34,623 nucleotides of DNA from Deltaproteobacteria bacterium (GCA_016183235.1 JACPFA010000028.1:1-34623); one strand, 5' to 3'. Positions 1 to 8,325 are shown, counted from the first letter of the stretch. Made by a program: numbers and translations. The notes: generated by a model not told the origin, from the letters alone.

Positions 1-112
1 AATTTAATACAAATTCAGACAAGACCCTTTCAACAGGCTGCAAGCTTAAAGCACAGCTCTGTTAAATTTTATCGGTTATTACCCATTCGTGGCATTTTGC
101 CCTAAAAATCGT

Positions 113-182
113 TTTGAATAGAAAAGTTCCTTCGTCATGAACCCCTCTTTGAATAGAAAAGTTCCTTCGTCATAAACCCCTG
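113..182. repeat. Two-copy 35-bp tandem repeat
   Basis: Two back-to-back units of 35 bp (113-147 and 148-182) differ at only two positions; each carries the core GTTCCTTCGTCAT. The same TTCCTTCGTCAT string reappears near the loop of the large palindrome at 34148-34360, so this may be the edge of a dispersed repeat family. With two adjoining copies and no spacers it is not a CRISPR. Apart from this and the direct repeats at 272-312, I see nothing recognisable in the first 325 bases. Confidence 0.8.
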
Positions 183-271
183 TTTCACCAATCTCTTTTT
201 ATAGGCCATTTATGAAAGCCGTTTTTAAACTAAAAGAAAAGAAAATGCCAAAAAGATAAAAAATTCACTCG

Positions 272-312
272 GGACATTTTTACTGATCCGTTAAAGGACA
301 TTTTGACTGATC
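272..312. repeat. Pair of 17-bp direct repeats, possible IS terminus remnant
   Basis: GGACATTTTTACTGATC at 272-288 recurs with one mismatch at 296-312, a period of 24 bp. Closely spaced, slightly divergent terminal repeats of this look are known from IS21-type insertion sequence ends, but no transposase gene is in the window. The repeat is certain; the IS interpretation is a weak inference. It lies just beyond the stop codon of the methyltransferase gene at 326. Confidence 0.5.
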
Positions 313-325
313 TACGACATAGACT

Positions 326-1369
326 TCACGGTGAGGAGTAAAATTTAAAATGCCATAATTGAATTTCTTCTTTTTTCAATACATCGTTCCACCATGAGTA
401 GGGATTTTTTTTTGCCAATCGTTTGCGGGCAGTGGTTATTTTTGTAATTAAATTAAAATTGTATTGTTGAGCCAGCTTTGCAATGGGATTATGACCGGTT
501 AAACCCAACAATTCCCCCAAATTCGAAAATAAAATCACTAAATCTCCACCTGCCTTTAATTTCGTGGGCACAGTGCTGAAAATTTGTTCAAGATAATTTT
601 CGCTATGATAAGAACCTTCGTCTAATAACGAATTAGGCTCGATGCGTAGCCAAGGTGGATTAATCACAATAAGATCCGCAGCAGTTTCAATATCCAAATC
701 CAAGGCGTTGGTTAATTTAGGAATAATTTTATTTTTTAAATCTAATCGTTCAATTTCATCTTCAAGCCCTTGAATAGCAAAGGGATTAATATCTGTTGCA
801 TAAATCTTAGCCAGGCCATGTTGTTGCAAAATAAAACCTAACACCCCGCACCCGCAGCCGGCATCAAGCGCGATCTTGCCTTTAAAATTACCTTTACCTA
901 AAAATTGATCCAATAATTCGAGGTGTTCAATCCGAGTTGGAAAATAAACATTATAATAAGGGTGCAGTTTAAAAGGTAGCATGGGGTACTGAATGCCCCG
1001 TTGATACCATTGCCAAGAACCATTCAACCCCAAAACCTGTTTAATCGGTAGAAAAAATAATTCTTTTTGAGGATAAAATTTTTCTAACCAACCAATGGTG
1101 GGGGCCTTTTTTAATTTGATCTTATGATTCTCAATGGGGATGAGCAAATGAGATAAAAATTCCACCCAAAATTTTTTAAACTTACGCTCACTCGTATAAT
1201 CATCGACTTTATATTGAGTTAACGCTTTTCGTTTAAGCCAGGAGTGAATCGTTAAGGCCGTCGGCCAAGTGTCTTCAATGCTTAAGTCTTGGCCTTTTTC
1301 CAACCACTCCCAAATTTTAGGGTAGGGGGTATTACCGTTAATATTTTTATAAGCAAGTTTTGATCTCAT
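326..1369 (-). CDS. Class I SAM-dependent methyltransferase
   Basis: A 347-residue protein with a Rossmann-type methyltransferase domain in its second half. Motif I is DAGCGCGVLG (about residues 169-178), the acidic ribose-binding residue is in ATDINP (about 192-197), and motif IV is NPPW (237-240). An (N/D)PP(Y/F/W) motif IV is typical of enzymes methylating amino or amide nitrogens, as in PrmC/HemK, RsmC and N6-adenine methylases, so the target may be a protein glutamine, rRNA or DNA base. The first 160 residues match nothing I recognise and may bind substrate. The ATG at 1369 has only a weak upstream GAG. It is divergent from the TA pair starting at 1450, with the TA operator lying in the 80-bp gap. 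Specific substrate unknown. Confidence 0.8.
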   Translation of the reverse strand: MRSKLAYKNINGNTPYPKIWEWLEKGQDLSIEDTWPTALTIHSWLKRKALTQYKVDDYTSERKFKKFWVEFLSHLLIPIENHKIKLKKAPTIGWLEKFYPQKELFFLPIKQVLGLNGSWQWYQRGIQYPMLPFKLHPYYNVYFPTRIEHLELLDQFLGKGNFKGKIALDAGCGCGVLGFILQQHGLAKIYATDINPFAIQGLEDEIERLDLKNKIIPKLTNALDLDIETAADLIVINPPWLRIEPNSLLDEGSYHSENYLEQIFSTVPTKLKAGGDLVILFSNLGELLGLTGHNPIAKLAQQYNFNLITKITTARKRLAKKNPYSWWNDVLKKEEIQLWHFKFYSSP

Positions 1370-1394
1370 TTGACAGACTCATTTAAAAAAACAG

Positions 1395-1443
1395 ATCATA
1401 CGTACGTTTTAGTATTGACGTACGTACGATTATGGGATATTAA
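1395..1443 (+). promoter_or_regulatory. Operator/promoter of the Phd-PIN operon
   Basis: A near-perfect inverted repeat has arms ATCATACGTACGT (1395-1407) and ACGTACGTACGAT (1418-1430), 12 of 13 positions complementary, 10-bp spacer. A candidate promoter TTGACG (1415-1420), 17-bp spacer, TATTAA (1438-1443) overlaps the right arm. The ATG at 1450 is only 6 nt beyond the -10 box, so transcription should start at or next to the start codon. This fits autorepression by the antitoxin, as known for Phd-type systems. Confidence 0.6.
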
Positions 1444-1449
1444 TGCATT

Positions 1450-1680
1450 ATGGTTCTTACTACCTCAAAATTAAGAGAAAATATCTATCGCTTTTTAGAT
1501 CAAGTGTTGAAAACAGGCCAACCTCTTGAAATTGAGCGCAAAGGAAGGCGTTTAAAAATAGTCCCTGTTAAACCCGCTGGTAAACTTAATAATCTGCCAT
1601 CCCGTTCAATTGTTTCGGGAAGTCCTGAAAGTATTGTTCATATCGATTGGTCGAAAGAATGGAAGCCAAAAATAAAGTAA
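1450..1680 (+). CDS. Phd/YefM-family antitoxin
   Basis: A 76-residue protein with the N-terminal Phd/YefM fold: a short strand and helix (SKLRENIYRFLDQVLKTG), then the strand pattern EIERKGRRLKIVPV typical of the DNA-binding dimer of this family. The C-terminal half is polar and would wrap the toxin. It is the first gene of a two-gene operon; the toxin start lies inside its 3' end. No Shine-Dalgarno precedes the ATG and the promoter suggests a leaderless message. By analogy with the family it neutralises the PIN toxin and represses the operon through the palindrome at 1395-1430. Identification rests on size, fold pattern and the downstream PIN gene. Confidence 0.8.
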   Translation: MVLTTSKLRENIYRFLDQVLKTGQPLEIERKGRRLKIVPVKPAGKLNNLPSRSIVSGSPESIVHIDWSKEWKPKIK

Positions 1681-2054
1681 TCTACCTGGATACACATGTA
1701 TTAATTTGGCTTTATGAAGGCAAGATTGATCTTATCCCTAAACCTGCCCAACTTAAAATTGAAGAAAGTGAAATATTTATTTCCCCCATGGTTGAGTTAG
1801 AACTCCAATATCTTTTTGAAATAGGGAAGATCAAAGAACAGGCGAAAAATATCATTATAGATTTGCAAGCTAGAATAGGCATCGATTATTGCAAACAACC
1901 TTTCCCCCAAATTATTATTCAAGCTTTATTAGAAGATTGGACGCGAGATCCTTTTGATCGAATCATTGTTAGCCAAGCCAAACTAAGCAACGCATTACTA
2001 TTGTCTAAAGATAAGCTGATTTTAAAAAATTACAAACAAGCCTTCTGGAACTAA
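1659..2054 (+). CDS. PIN-domain toxin (VapC-like ribonuclease)
   Basis: A 131-residue PIN-domain protein. The first catalytic acid lies in YLDTHVLIWL near the N terminus, and the conserved late motif is RDPFDRIIVSQA, with its acidic residue. PIN toxins are Mg-dependent ribonucleases that cleave tRNA, rRNA or mRNA; this subgroup (DTHVxxW) commonly pairs with Phd/YefM antitoxins, as here. I chose the ATG at 1659, which overlaps the antitoxin gene by 22 nt; an in-frame TTG at 1647 would add four residues. The overlap implies translational coupling. Specific RNA target not predictable. Confidence 0.85.
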   Translation: MEAKNKVIYLDTHVLIWLYEGKIDLIPKPAQLKIEESEIFISPMVELELQYLFEIGKIKEQAKNIIIDLQARIGIDYCKQPFPQIIIQALLEDWTRDPFDRIIVSQAKLSNALLLSKDKLILKNYKQAFWN

Positions 2055-2065
2055 GGGCCTGTAGC

Positions 2066-2170
2066 CTGTGTGGAACATGTGGGGATTGAACCCGCGAAGC
2101 AGGCAAACACCAGCCAGTGGCTGGTGGCAAACTGCGAAGCGTATAAGGGAAATTATCCGAGCTAGCTGTA
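2066..2170 (-). pseudogene. Degenerate tRNA-like remnant with inserted hairpin
   Basis: Bases 2068-2097 match the T-arm and 3' acceptor end of the adjacent tRNA-Lys at about 25 of 30 positions. The other end, near 2159-2165, reads GAGCTAG, resembling the tRNA 5' end on this strand (GAGCTAATGTCCC). The middle holds the hairpin CACCAGCCAGTGGCTGGTG (about 2110-2128) instead of an anticodon arm, so no functional tRNA can form. Most likely a decayed duplicate of the tRNA gene disrupted by a small palindromic insertion. Confidence 0.5.
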
Positions 2171-2196
2171 GGTTCGCAGAAAACTAGGGGCTTGTG

Positions 2197-2257
<61 letters not shown>

Positions 2258-2269
<12 letters not shown>

Positions 2270-2338
2270 TGATAAACTCTACTTTACAACTGCCCGCCGG
2301 AGGCGGGTCCGCCTCTGGCGGAAGCTAATGTCCCTGAT
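2258..2338. repeat. 16-bp tRNA-Lys 5'-end echo flanking a REP-like palindrome
   Basis: AGCTAATGTCCCTGAT occurs at 2258-2273, across the tRNA 5' end, and again at 2323-2338. The 49 bp between them contain two GC-rich palindromic units (2293-2322: CCGCCGGAGGCGG and TCCGCCTCTGGCGGA). This is the layout of a small palindromic element bounded by a duplicated target, placed where the tRNA promoter should be. Confidence 0.7.
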
Positions 2339-2416
2339 TGCGCAAGGAGACATATTGAGATAAGGCTATAAAGTCAAGTTGCCAAAAAACCATCTAAATT
2401 AACCAAGAGGTGCTTT

Positions 2417-2929
2417 GTGGAACAATTAGCCCGATTTCATTTTCAAACGGTTCATTTCCCGATTGCCTTAAGTTTTACGGCCTTATTTTTGATCGTCGTT
2501 GGCTTGTTAAGTAAAAAAGAAAAATTTTTTATTTCAGGGAGAATTATTCTTTACCTAGCCACGTTAGGTGCGCTGGTAGCCATGACCACTGGTCTTATGG
2601 CCGAAGAATATTTACCGCACTCGCATGCTGGGGAGATCCGTGCGATTATGGAATGGCATGAAACCTTGGGGATCACAATTGTGGTGAGCTTGGTAGTTAT
2701 TTCGCTACTTGCTTTTTTAGAAAGTCGCAAACCTTCACAAACTATAAAAACATTTATTAGTATTTTGCTCATTGTTTTAGTGGGTGCGGTAGGTTTTACG
2801 GGTTATTTAGGTGGGCGTTTGGGCCACGAATTTGGCGTTGGCATTAAAAAGGAACAACCTGCGCAACAACCTATTGAACAACCCGTCGATAAACATGAAG
2901 GTCACGAGCATCATGATCATTCCCATTAA
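2417..2929 (+). CDS. DUF2231 membrane protein with His-rich tail
   Basis: A 170-residue integral membrane protein. Four hydrophobic segments lie at roughly residues 17-33, 41-60, 83-103 and 110-130. The N-terminal FHFQTVHFPIAL is the family signature of DUF2231, whose conserved histidines are thought to sit near the membrane face and could bind metal or haem. The last 35 residues are polar and end in a histidine-rich run (HEGHEHHDHSH), an obvious metal-binding tail. The GTG start at 2417 is supported by AAGAGGTG just upstream. Its TAA overlaps the stop of the convergent HelD-like gene by 4 bp. Molecular function unknown. Confidence 0.8.
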   Translation: MEQLARFHFQTVHFPIALSFTALFLIVVGLLSKKEKFFISGRIILYLATLGALVAMTTGLMAEEYLPHSHAGEIRAIMEWHETLGITIVVSLVVISLLAFLESRKPSQTIKTFISILLIVLVGAVGFTGYLGGRLGHEFGVGIKKEQPAQQPIEQPVDKHEGHEHHDHSH

Positions 2930-4710
2930 TCTTTTTCCTGCGCCCAATTTTCCAGCCATTCTAGTTCTTCTTGATTTTCTCTTTTGATCGTCTTGGTGTG
3001 CCAGTGATCCACGGGTAATAAGGGGGTAGGTTGGTCTTTCAATAAGAAATCTAAATGTTCTTCGGCGCGAGTGATGGCAACATAAAGCAGATTGCGGTCA
3101 AGCCGTGAGTTGCCACGATAGTGTTCATCGGATGGATTGGTAATAAGCACATTACGAAACTCTAAGCCCTTAACATGCTCAATCGAGGTTACCGTGATCC
3201 CAGGTTCAAAGGAAAAGCTATGTTCTTCACCGAGGCGCAGGCCTGAGGTCCCCAAGTTTTGTAGATTTTGAAAAACATTACGAGCATCTTTAGGCGTGCG
3301 GCATAAAATAGCACTATGGCTGTGGGGATAATGCTGCTTCATGTCGACAATCCAATCTTGAATAGCAAAAATATAATCTTGTTCAGATTCAAGTTGGATA
3401 AATTCGGGTTCAGGGCCTACAAATACACCCTGACTTGCCTCTTCGGGTAATTGGCCATCGTGTCGCACATGCTGTGCCAGTTCTAAAATTTGTTTAGTGG
3501 AACGAAAACTCAAACGAAGTTCTACCAAATGCTTGTGGTTGAGTTTCAAGGTGTCAACCACCTCTTTGAAACTATGCAACTTGCCACCTTCAATAATTTG
3601 TTGGCCAAAATCTCCCACCAGGGTGAGGCAATGGTTCGATGCTACGGCTTGAGTGAGCACTTGCAAGGCCTGTGGACTTAAATCTTGAATTTCATCAACC
3701 ACCAAATGATCAGCGGTTACCCCTAGCTTGCCTTGTTCATAGGCTGTCCACAGCGTTTGAGTTAATTCTTGTTGAGAGTGCAGATGGTTGGGCAGAGAAA
3801 TCCTGGCCTCACGTAATCGCTCATGAACCCATTCGCTGTAGGTTAAAACCTTAACGTCTTTTAAGCCTAATTCAGGTAGACATTCTTTGATATAAAGTTT
3901 GAGAATTTGGTTAAACACCAACACAAAACAACGGTTAGCTTTGGCTCGGCTATTTTTATGATGTAAGAGCCAAGCCAGACGATGCAGTGCCACCGTGGTT
4001 TTGCCGCTACCTGCAATCCCCTCAATCAATAGGGGTTTGTCAACTTCGCTGGTGATCATGGCATATTGATCGGCCGTGATGAGGGAGAGAATAGGGGGTA
4101 AATAATGGGGTTGTCCCTGGCCGCGGCTACGGATGCGGCTCCCCTGGCTATCCACCTGATAGGGGTGATACTTCCATTCGCCATTTTGTTTAATGATTTG
4201 CCCTTGCGGGCATTCGACAAGATAAAGCTCGCGGCCTTTGCCTTTAAAACCACGCCGCACGACGATTTGGCCTTCTCGGTAGAGGCCAGCAATTTCGTCG
4301 CTATAATCATCACCCTCATTATATTCGTAATACAGTTTTGCAATGGGGGCCTCACGCCAATCGATAATGCGTTTTTTTGGAAAACTCGCCATTCCTAAAT
4401 AAAAAGAAAATCGTTTGCCATTTTCTTCGCATTCTAACCTAGCAAAATAGGGTTGTTCCAATAACAATTCGAGTTTATTTAGTTGGCCTTCCCGCAAGCG
4501 GGATAAACCGTGAGCCACCGCTTCATCACTAATAATCTGTAGTTGATCTTCTTCGCGCCGCGTATTGACTAACTCTTGCGTTAGTCTTTTGGCCTCTTTA
4601 AAGTCTTCATCGGCATAGCGCGTGGTGAGCTTGGCTGCCTGGACGATGCTGTCATAGGCGTCTTGCCAGCGTTGTTCTTCTTCTTGTGCAATTTTTAAAT
4701 AATTTTCCAT
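2926..4710 (-). CDS. HelD-like UvrD/Rep superfamily 1 ATPase
   Basis: A 594-residue superfamily 1 helicase-like protein. Residues 1-80 look coiled-coil. The segment IIDWREAPIAKLYYEY (about 115-130) matches the conserved WRAPIA region of HelD proteins. Motor motifs follow in order: Walker A GIAGSGKTT (231-239), Walker B VDEIQD (338-343), motif III DFGQQ (367-371), motif IV SFRST (401-405), motif V HVKGLEF (512-518) and motif VI YVAITRAEEHL (543-553). HelD proteins free RNA polymerase from nucleic acids in Gram-positive bacteria; E. coli helicase IV is a relative. This copy is shorter than the usual 700 or so residues. It is last in a same-strand run after phhB and the M3 peptidase. A DNA-repair helicase role cannot be excluded. 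Confidence 0.85.
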   Translation of the reverse strand: MENYLKIAQEEEQRWQDAYDSIVQAAKLTTRYADEDFKEAKRLTQELVNTRREEDQLQIISDEAVAHGLSRLREGQLNKLELLLEQPYFARLECEENGKRFSFYLGMASFPKKRIIDWREAPIAKLYYEYNEGDDYSDEIAGLYREGQIVVRRGFKGKGRELYLVECPQGQIIKQNGEWKYHPYQVDSQGSRIRSRGQGQPHYLPPILSLITADQYAMITSEVDKPLLIEGIAGSGKTTVALHRLAWLLHHKNSRAKANRCFVLVFNQILKLYIKECLPELGLKDVKVLTYSEWVHERLREARISLPNHLHSQQELTQTLWTAYEQGKLGVTADHLVVDEIQDLSPQALQVLTQAVASNHCLTLVGDFGQQIIEGGKLHSFKEVVDTLKLNHKHLVELRLSFRSTKQILELAQHVRHDGQLPEEASQGVFVGPEPEFIQLESEQDYIFAIQDWIVDMKQHYPHSHSAILCRTPKDARNVFQNLQNLGTSGLRLGEEHSFSFEPGITVTSIEHVKGLEFRNVLITNPSDEHYRGNSRLDRNLLYVAITRAEEHLDFLLKDQPTPLLPVDHWHTKTIKRENQEELEWLENWAQEKD

Positions 4711-4768
4711 GGCTTCTTAATTAAACCCGAACATTGGGCTTTACCGGAAACCCCGTCGATTGAAAAGA

Positions 4769-6601
4769 TCAAAAATGACCTTTCGAAATCCAGGCCTCGA
4801 ATTGTTTTGCTAGGCTTGAATTCCCCGACTTATTATCGGCAATCAGCTCTGCGCCATGAACTAGTTTGATTTGACAATTTAAAGACCCACGCCAGTTGGG
4901 AGTAGGTTGTTTTTCAATGAGTTGGATGCGTTTTTGAGATTGTTGTAAGCGTTTTTCTAGAGGTAAAATAGTATTTTCAATGAGTGCCGTGGCCGAAATG
5001 GGTTTGCCAGTCAGGCTTTGAATAATTTCTTTAAAAGTTTGGCTATTGCCGGGGTTCCAATAATACTTCATGAGTAAGGGAGCGACGTTAGGGTTGTCGG
5101 CGATCGTTTCAAATTTATCAAAAAAGAATTTGCGAGTTTGAGCAACACCAAACATGGCAAAAAGATAACCGTGGTAGGTGGCCGAAGAATCAAAGCTTAA
5201 TAAATGAGGGATGGTTAAAAGCGGTCGGGCACTAGCCATGCCAAAAATTTTTCGTTCAATATCTCGGCCTAAGGTTTTAAGATTGTTAGGTGTTAAATCA
5301 GCGGGCGGCATTTCATAAACACATTTTTCAAATTCCGAGACCACTAAAAGCGAAAGCACTCCATTAGGAAGCAGGGGGTGATTGAGCCGAATTGATTTTT
5401 CAATAAGCCCAATGGGGATAGATTGGCCTTGTTGGTTTTTCGAATAACGTACTTGCCAATGGCCATCACTCACCAATGCATCCATGAACATCGATTGCGT
5501 TTCTGCTAAGGCCATCGAAGTTGGCGGATATTCTTGGCTGAACACAGGGGAGGGCATTTTAATATTGCTAAAGTGGGCTGCGTGTCCCCCTTCATGAAAA
5601 AGCGTATTGATGGCGCGAAACCCACTGCCTATTTGGTTGGGTTTGGCGTTGGCGGTGAAGTTGATTCTAGCCGGGTGCCATTTTTCTTTTTGAAAATAAG
5701 AGGGTTCAGGCCCGTGCATAAATCCATTTTCGTATTTTCCTTTACGATCTAATAAATCAAGGGTGAGGGTGGCACCTTGATAATCAACTCCTAATGCCTC
5801 AAAAGATTGAACCCAAACTTCAATGGCTCGGGCAAAAGGAAAATAAGGATCAATTTCGTGACTTAAATCGCCTGTGGTTTGATAGCGAAAGTTCCAGGGG
5901 TATAAAATCCCCTTACCAAATTTATCCACGATGCCCTGTAAACTCTTCTGCCATATTGGCCACACGCCTTCATAAACTTCTTTGATGAGTTTAAAGGTTT
6001 CTTGTTTGCTCATGTCTTCGGCGTATTGGCATTTGTATTCCATGAAATCAGCATAGCCCAAGCTTTGAGCAAAACGATTGCGTAGGCTGATCAATTCAAG
6101 ATAACCCGATTTTAAAACGAAATCTTCGATTGCTAACAATCCTTCATAGGCGGCTTTCCGTAAGACCTCATCCTTTTCAGTTCCCACCATCATGGCCAAT
6201 ACGTTGCTAGAGGCCTCTTTAAACTCTCCTGATTTTGGATCGTGGTAACCTGAAACTAAATTACGTTTTTCAGTTTGAATCTTTGTTTCAAAGTCAATAA
6301 TTTCATGAAGGAGCTTACGAGCTGTTTCAGATTCGAGAACATTTTTTTCAAAAAATCTTAACCATCCCTTTATAATAAGGGTTTCGGGATTTTGCGAAGG
6401 GGTTTGTTGTGCAATCGAGCGGGCTTCTAGCAAAAAGGCGCTGTTGGTTTTAAACTCTTGCAGGGCTTTTTCAGCAGCGACCAATTCTGATTGTTGATCG
6501 GTGATCCCCATGTAGGTGTTCCAAAAATAGTCCTCCCGCTTACGGTGTAACTCCAGGAATTCATTTTCAATTTTTTTAATAAACGTATTTTCTAAATTCA
6601 T
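4769..6601 (-). CDS. M3-family zinc metallopeptidase (oligoendopeptidase F-like)
   Basis: A 610-residue, all-helical-looking metallopeptidase with no signal peptide, so presumably cytoplasmic. The zinc site is LFHEGGHAAHF (HExxH at residues 336-340), with the third ligand most likely Glu367 in LAETQSMFMD, 27 residues later, which is the M3 family spacing. M3 enzymes such as thimet oligopeptidase and oligoendopeptidase F degrade short peptides. Length is typical. The ATG at 6601 lacks a clear Shine-Dalgarno but follows phhB by only 25 bp and precedes the HelD-like gene by 58 bp, so the three are probably co-transcribed. The sequence resembles the PepF branch more than Dcp, judged by eye. Confidence 0.88.
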   Translation of the reverse strand: MNLENTFIKKIENEFLELHRKREDYFWNTYMGITDQQSELVAAEKALQEFKTNSAFLLEARSIAQQTPSQNPETLIIKGWLRFFEKNVLESETARKLLHEIIDFETKIQTEKRNLVSGYHDPKSGEFKEASSNVLAMMVGTEKDEVLRKAAYEGLLAIEDFVLKSGYLELISLRNRFAQSLGYADFMEYKCQYAEDMSKQETFKLIKEVYEGVWPIWQKSLQGIVDKFGKGILYPWNFRYQTTGDLSHEIDPYFPFARAIEVWVQSFEALGVDYQGATLTLDLLDRKGKYENGFMHGPEPSYFQKEKWHPARINFTANAKPNQIGSGFRAINTLFHEGGHAAHFSNIKMPSPVFSQEYPPTSMALAETQSMFMDALVSDGHWQVRYSKNQQGQSIPIGLIEKSIRLNHPLLPNGVLSLLVVSEFEKCVYEMPPADLTPNNLKTLGRDIERKIFGMASARPLLTIPHLLSFDSSATYHGYLFAMFGVAQTRKFFFDKFETIADNPNVAPLLMKYYWNPGNSQTFKEIIQSLTGKPISATALIENTILPLEKRLQQSQKRIQLIEKQPTPNWRGSLNCQIKLVHGAELIADNKSGNSSLAKQFEAWISKGHF

Positions 6602-6626
6602 AACTGAGCATCATAACATATTCACC

Positions 6627-6944
6627 CTAAAGTGCATCCACTTTTGCAGCGCAGATAAAATCGTTTTCTGAAAGCCCATTGACTGCGTGGGTGCTATAAG
6701 TGACCGTACAAATACGATAGCCCACGTAAAGATCGGGGTGATGGTCTTCATAGTGTGAAATCCAAGCCAGAGCATTAACAAAGGCCATCACCTCATAGTA
6801 ATTTTTGAAGTTATAGGTTTTGGTGATTTTGCCGTCGCTCAGTTGCCACCCTGGAATTTTTTCCAAATAGCTTTGAACGGCTTGTTGGGATAAGGCCATG
6901 CCTAGCTGGTCGCAAGGCTTACAATGTTTTTGCGCGAGTTCCAT
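6627..6944 (-). CDS. phhB: Pterin-4a-carbinolamine dehydratase
   Basis: A 105-residue protein that dehydrates 4a-hydroxytetrahydropterin, recycling the cofactor of aromatic amino acid hydroxylases. It shows the family pattern: N-terminal LAQKHCKPC, the PGW motif near 31-33, and the active-site motif EDHHPD (66-71) followed by TYSTHAVNGLS. I chose the ATG at 6944 because GGAGG lies 9 nt upstream (6954-6958) and the family usually begins M-x-L; the longer reading from 6980 adds 12 unlikely residues. No phenylalanine hydroxylase gene is in the window, as in many genomes where this enzyme stands alone, perhaps serving molybdopterin or another pterin pathway. Confidence 0.92.
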   Translation of the reverse strand: MELAQKHCKPCDQLGMALSQQAVQSYLEKIPGWQLSDGKITKTYNFKNYYEVMAFVNALAWISHYEDHHPDLYVGYRICTVTYSTHAVNGLSENDFICAAKVDAL

Positions 6945-6987
6945 AGCGTTGAACCTCCAATAATGAAACATAATACACACTAAAAAG

Positions 6988-7016
6988 TTGACCTCATCTT
7001 ATTTTTTCATTTTAAT
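6988..7016 (+). promoter_or_regulatory. Candidate sigma70-type promoter for the 7070-8325 operon
   Basis: TTGACC (6988-6993), a 17-bp spacer and TTTAAT (7011-7016) lie in the divergent gap between phhB and the gene at 7070. Predicted start near 7023 leaves a leader of about 47 nt containing GGAG before the ATG, in contrast to the leaderless layout of the TA operons. Confidence 0.45.
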
Positions 7017-7069
7017 GATTGCAATAGGCACAACTGCTCTTTAGAAAGTTCCGAAACCAATGGAGCGTT

Positions 7070-7609
7070 ATGGATACTCAATCTATTTTAAACAAAGTTG
7101 AACAAGGTCGTCCCGAAGTGGGGTGGGCTATTTTCAGTTTTCATTCGGGGCCTTGTTTGGTTTCTTTGTTGGGTAATGCCCTGTTAACCTTGGTTATGCT
7201 GGGGTTTGCGGCGGTGATGGGTTATTTCTTATTAACAGGGCAGGCCTATGCTCAATATGGGGATCAAGCCAATGTCATGTTGTTTGGTGGAGTGGTTCTT
7301 GGGTTTTTTGGGATTTATTTTCTCTGGAAAATTTTAAAACTCACCCGTATTTTTTTAGCCGGAAAAAGTAATTGCCTTGTTTTAACTGATCAAGGAATAA
7401 TTAAACGTTTGGCTGGTAAGGTTGAAAGTTATCAATATTCCCACATTGAAAATCTAATTTTAAATACCATCACGGGTAGGTCGGTTACCCCCAAGCGCGA
7501 AATTAATTTTTGGGACAATCAAGCCAATCGCCAAGTGCAACTAGTCGACGCCAATTATTTTGGCAATCCACAACAAATCTTTCAAATCCTTCGGGGCAAA
7601 TTAAATTAG
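7070..7609 (+). CDS. Uncharacterised membrane protein, PH-like C-terminal region
   Basis: A 179-residue protein with two strong hydrophobic segments (about residues 31-55 and 66-87), giving a hairpin in the membrane with both ends on the same side. The C-terminal 80 residues alternate strands (CLVLTDQGIIKRLAGKVES...IENLIL...REINFWD) ending in a helix (NPQQIFQILRGKL). This pattern resembles bacterial PH-like domains (bPH family), but I cannot confirm it. A Shine-Dalgarno GGAG precedes the ATG at 7070. It is followed 11 nt later by the next gene, with which it forms an operon. I do not recognise a specific function. Confidence 0.75.
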   Translation: MDTQSILNKVEQGRPEVGWAIFSFHSGPCLVSLLGNALLTLVMLGFAAVMGYFLLTGQAYAQYGDQANVMLFGGVVLGFFGIYFLWKILKLTRIFLAGKSNCLVLTDQGIIKRLAGKVESYQYSHIENLILNTITGRSVTPKREINFWDNQANRQVQLVDANYFGNPQQIFQILRGKLN

Positions 7610-7620
7610 GAGGTTCGTTT

Positions 7621-8325
7621 ATGGCACCTTGGGGCTATATTGCTTTATTTATTTTATTTCTCGTAGCGATGAAGTTTTTAATTCCTATCCTTAATAAAGG
7701 CATGGGCGCCGTTTACAAAACCATGGGTTATGATCCCAAAAAAATTGAAGAAGAAAATAATCGGCAGTGGAAGGCTATTGCAGATTATTTGGGGCTACAA
7801 TTTACTGCCGTGGCCAAACCTGAAGATAAAAAGGTGTGGCAGGGTGGTGGGGTGATGTTGAAAGGCCCCTATCGTGGCAAGCAAGTCGAGATGCACTTTT
7901 TATCTGAGACTCGCGAATATGCCTCGGGCCTGACCACGGGGTTTACTTGGAAAAATGATCGTCGTGTTATGGTGGCAACCGGCAAACCAGATCAATGGCG
8001 TGTCGAGCCTAAATCAAATGCTGTGATTGGGCTACAAACGGGCATTGCAGAATTTGACAAGGCTTTGAGCTTTCAAGGTAAGACCTTGAGTTTGACCCAA
8101 GATCAAATCAAAAAGTTGGCGCAATATGGTTGGATGAATCTGGCAATGAAAGACGGTTGGTTAATTTTTAATGATGATTACATGGAACATGTTCAAGCAA
8201 CCAAAGGTTCTATGGCTATGATCAGTGTGGTTCACCCCATCTGGGGAACTTCGGCCAAACAAGTTCAAGTTGCTCCAGAACGGGTCAAGGCATTATTGGA
8301 CTTGCTCGTTGATATTGCCAGCTGA
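7621..8325 (+). CDS. Uncharacterised protein with N-terminal membrane anchor
   Basis: A 234-residue protein starting with a single hydrophobic segment (residues 3-22) and otherwise soluble. The start at 7621 is fixed by AGGAGG at 7608-7613, which overlaps the stop codon of the preceding gene; the reading frame is open further upstream but without a better signal. Mid-protein there is a strand-rich region (GVMLKGPYRGKQVEMHFLSE, VMVATG, DGWLIFNDDY). No catalytic motif is evident. The tight spacing suggests it acts with the membrane protein encoded at 7070, possibly as a complex. No family assigned. Confidence 0.75.
   Translation: MAPWGYIALFILFLVAMKFLIPILNKGMGAVYKTMGYDPKKIEEENNRQWKAIADYLGLQFTAVAKPEDKKVWQGGGVMLKGPYRGKQVEMHFLSETREYASGLTTGFTWKNDRRVMVATGKPDQWRVEPKSNAVIGLQTGIAEFDKALSFQGKTLSLTQDQIKKLAQYGWMNLAMKDGWLIFNDDYMEHVQATKGSMAMISVVHPIWGTSAKQVQVAPERVKALLDLLVDIAS

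Noticed and set aside
113-182. Possible CRISPR array from two 35-bp repeats
   Set aside because: The two units adjoin directly with no spacer and no cas gene is in the window.
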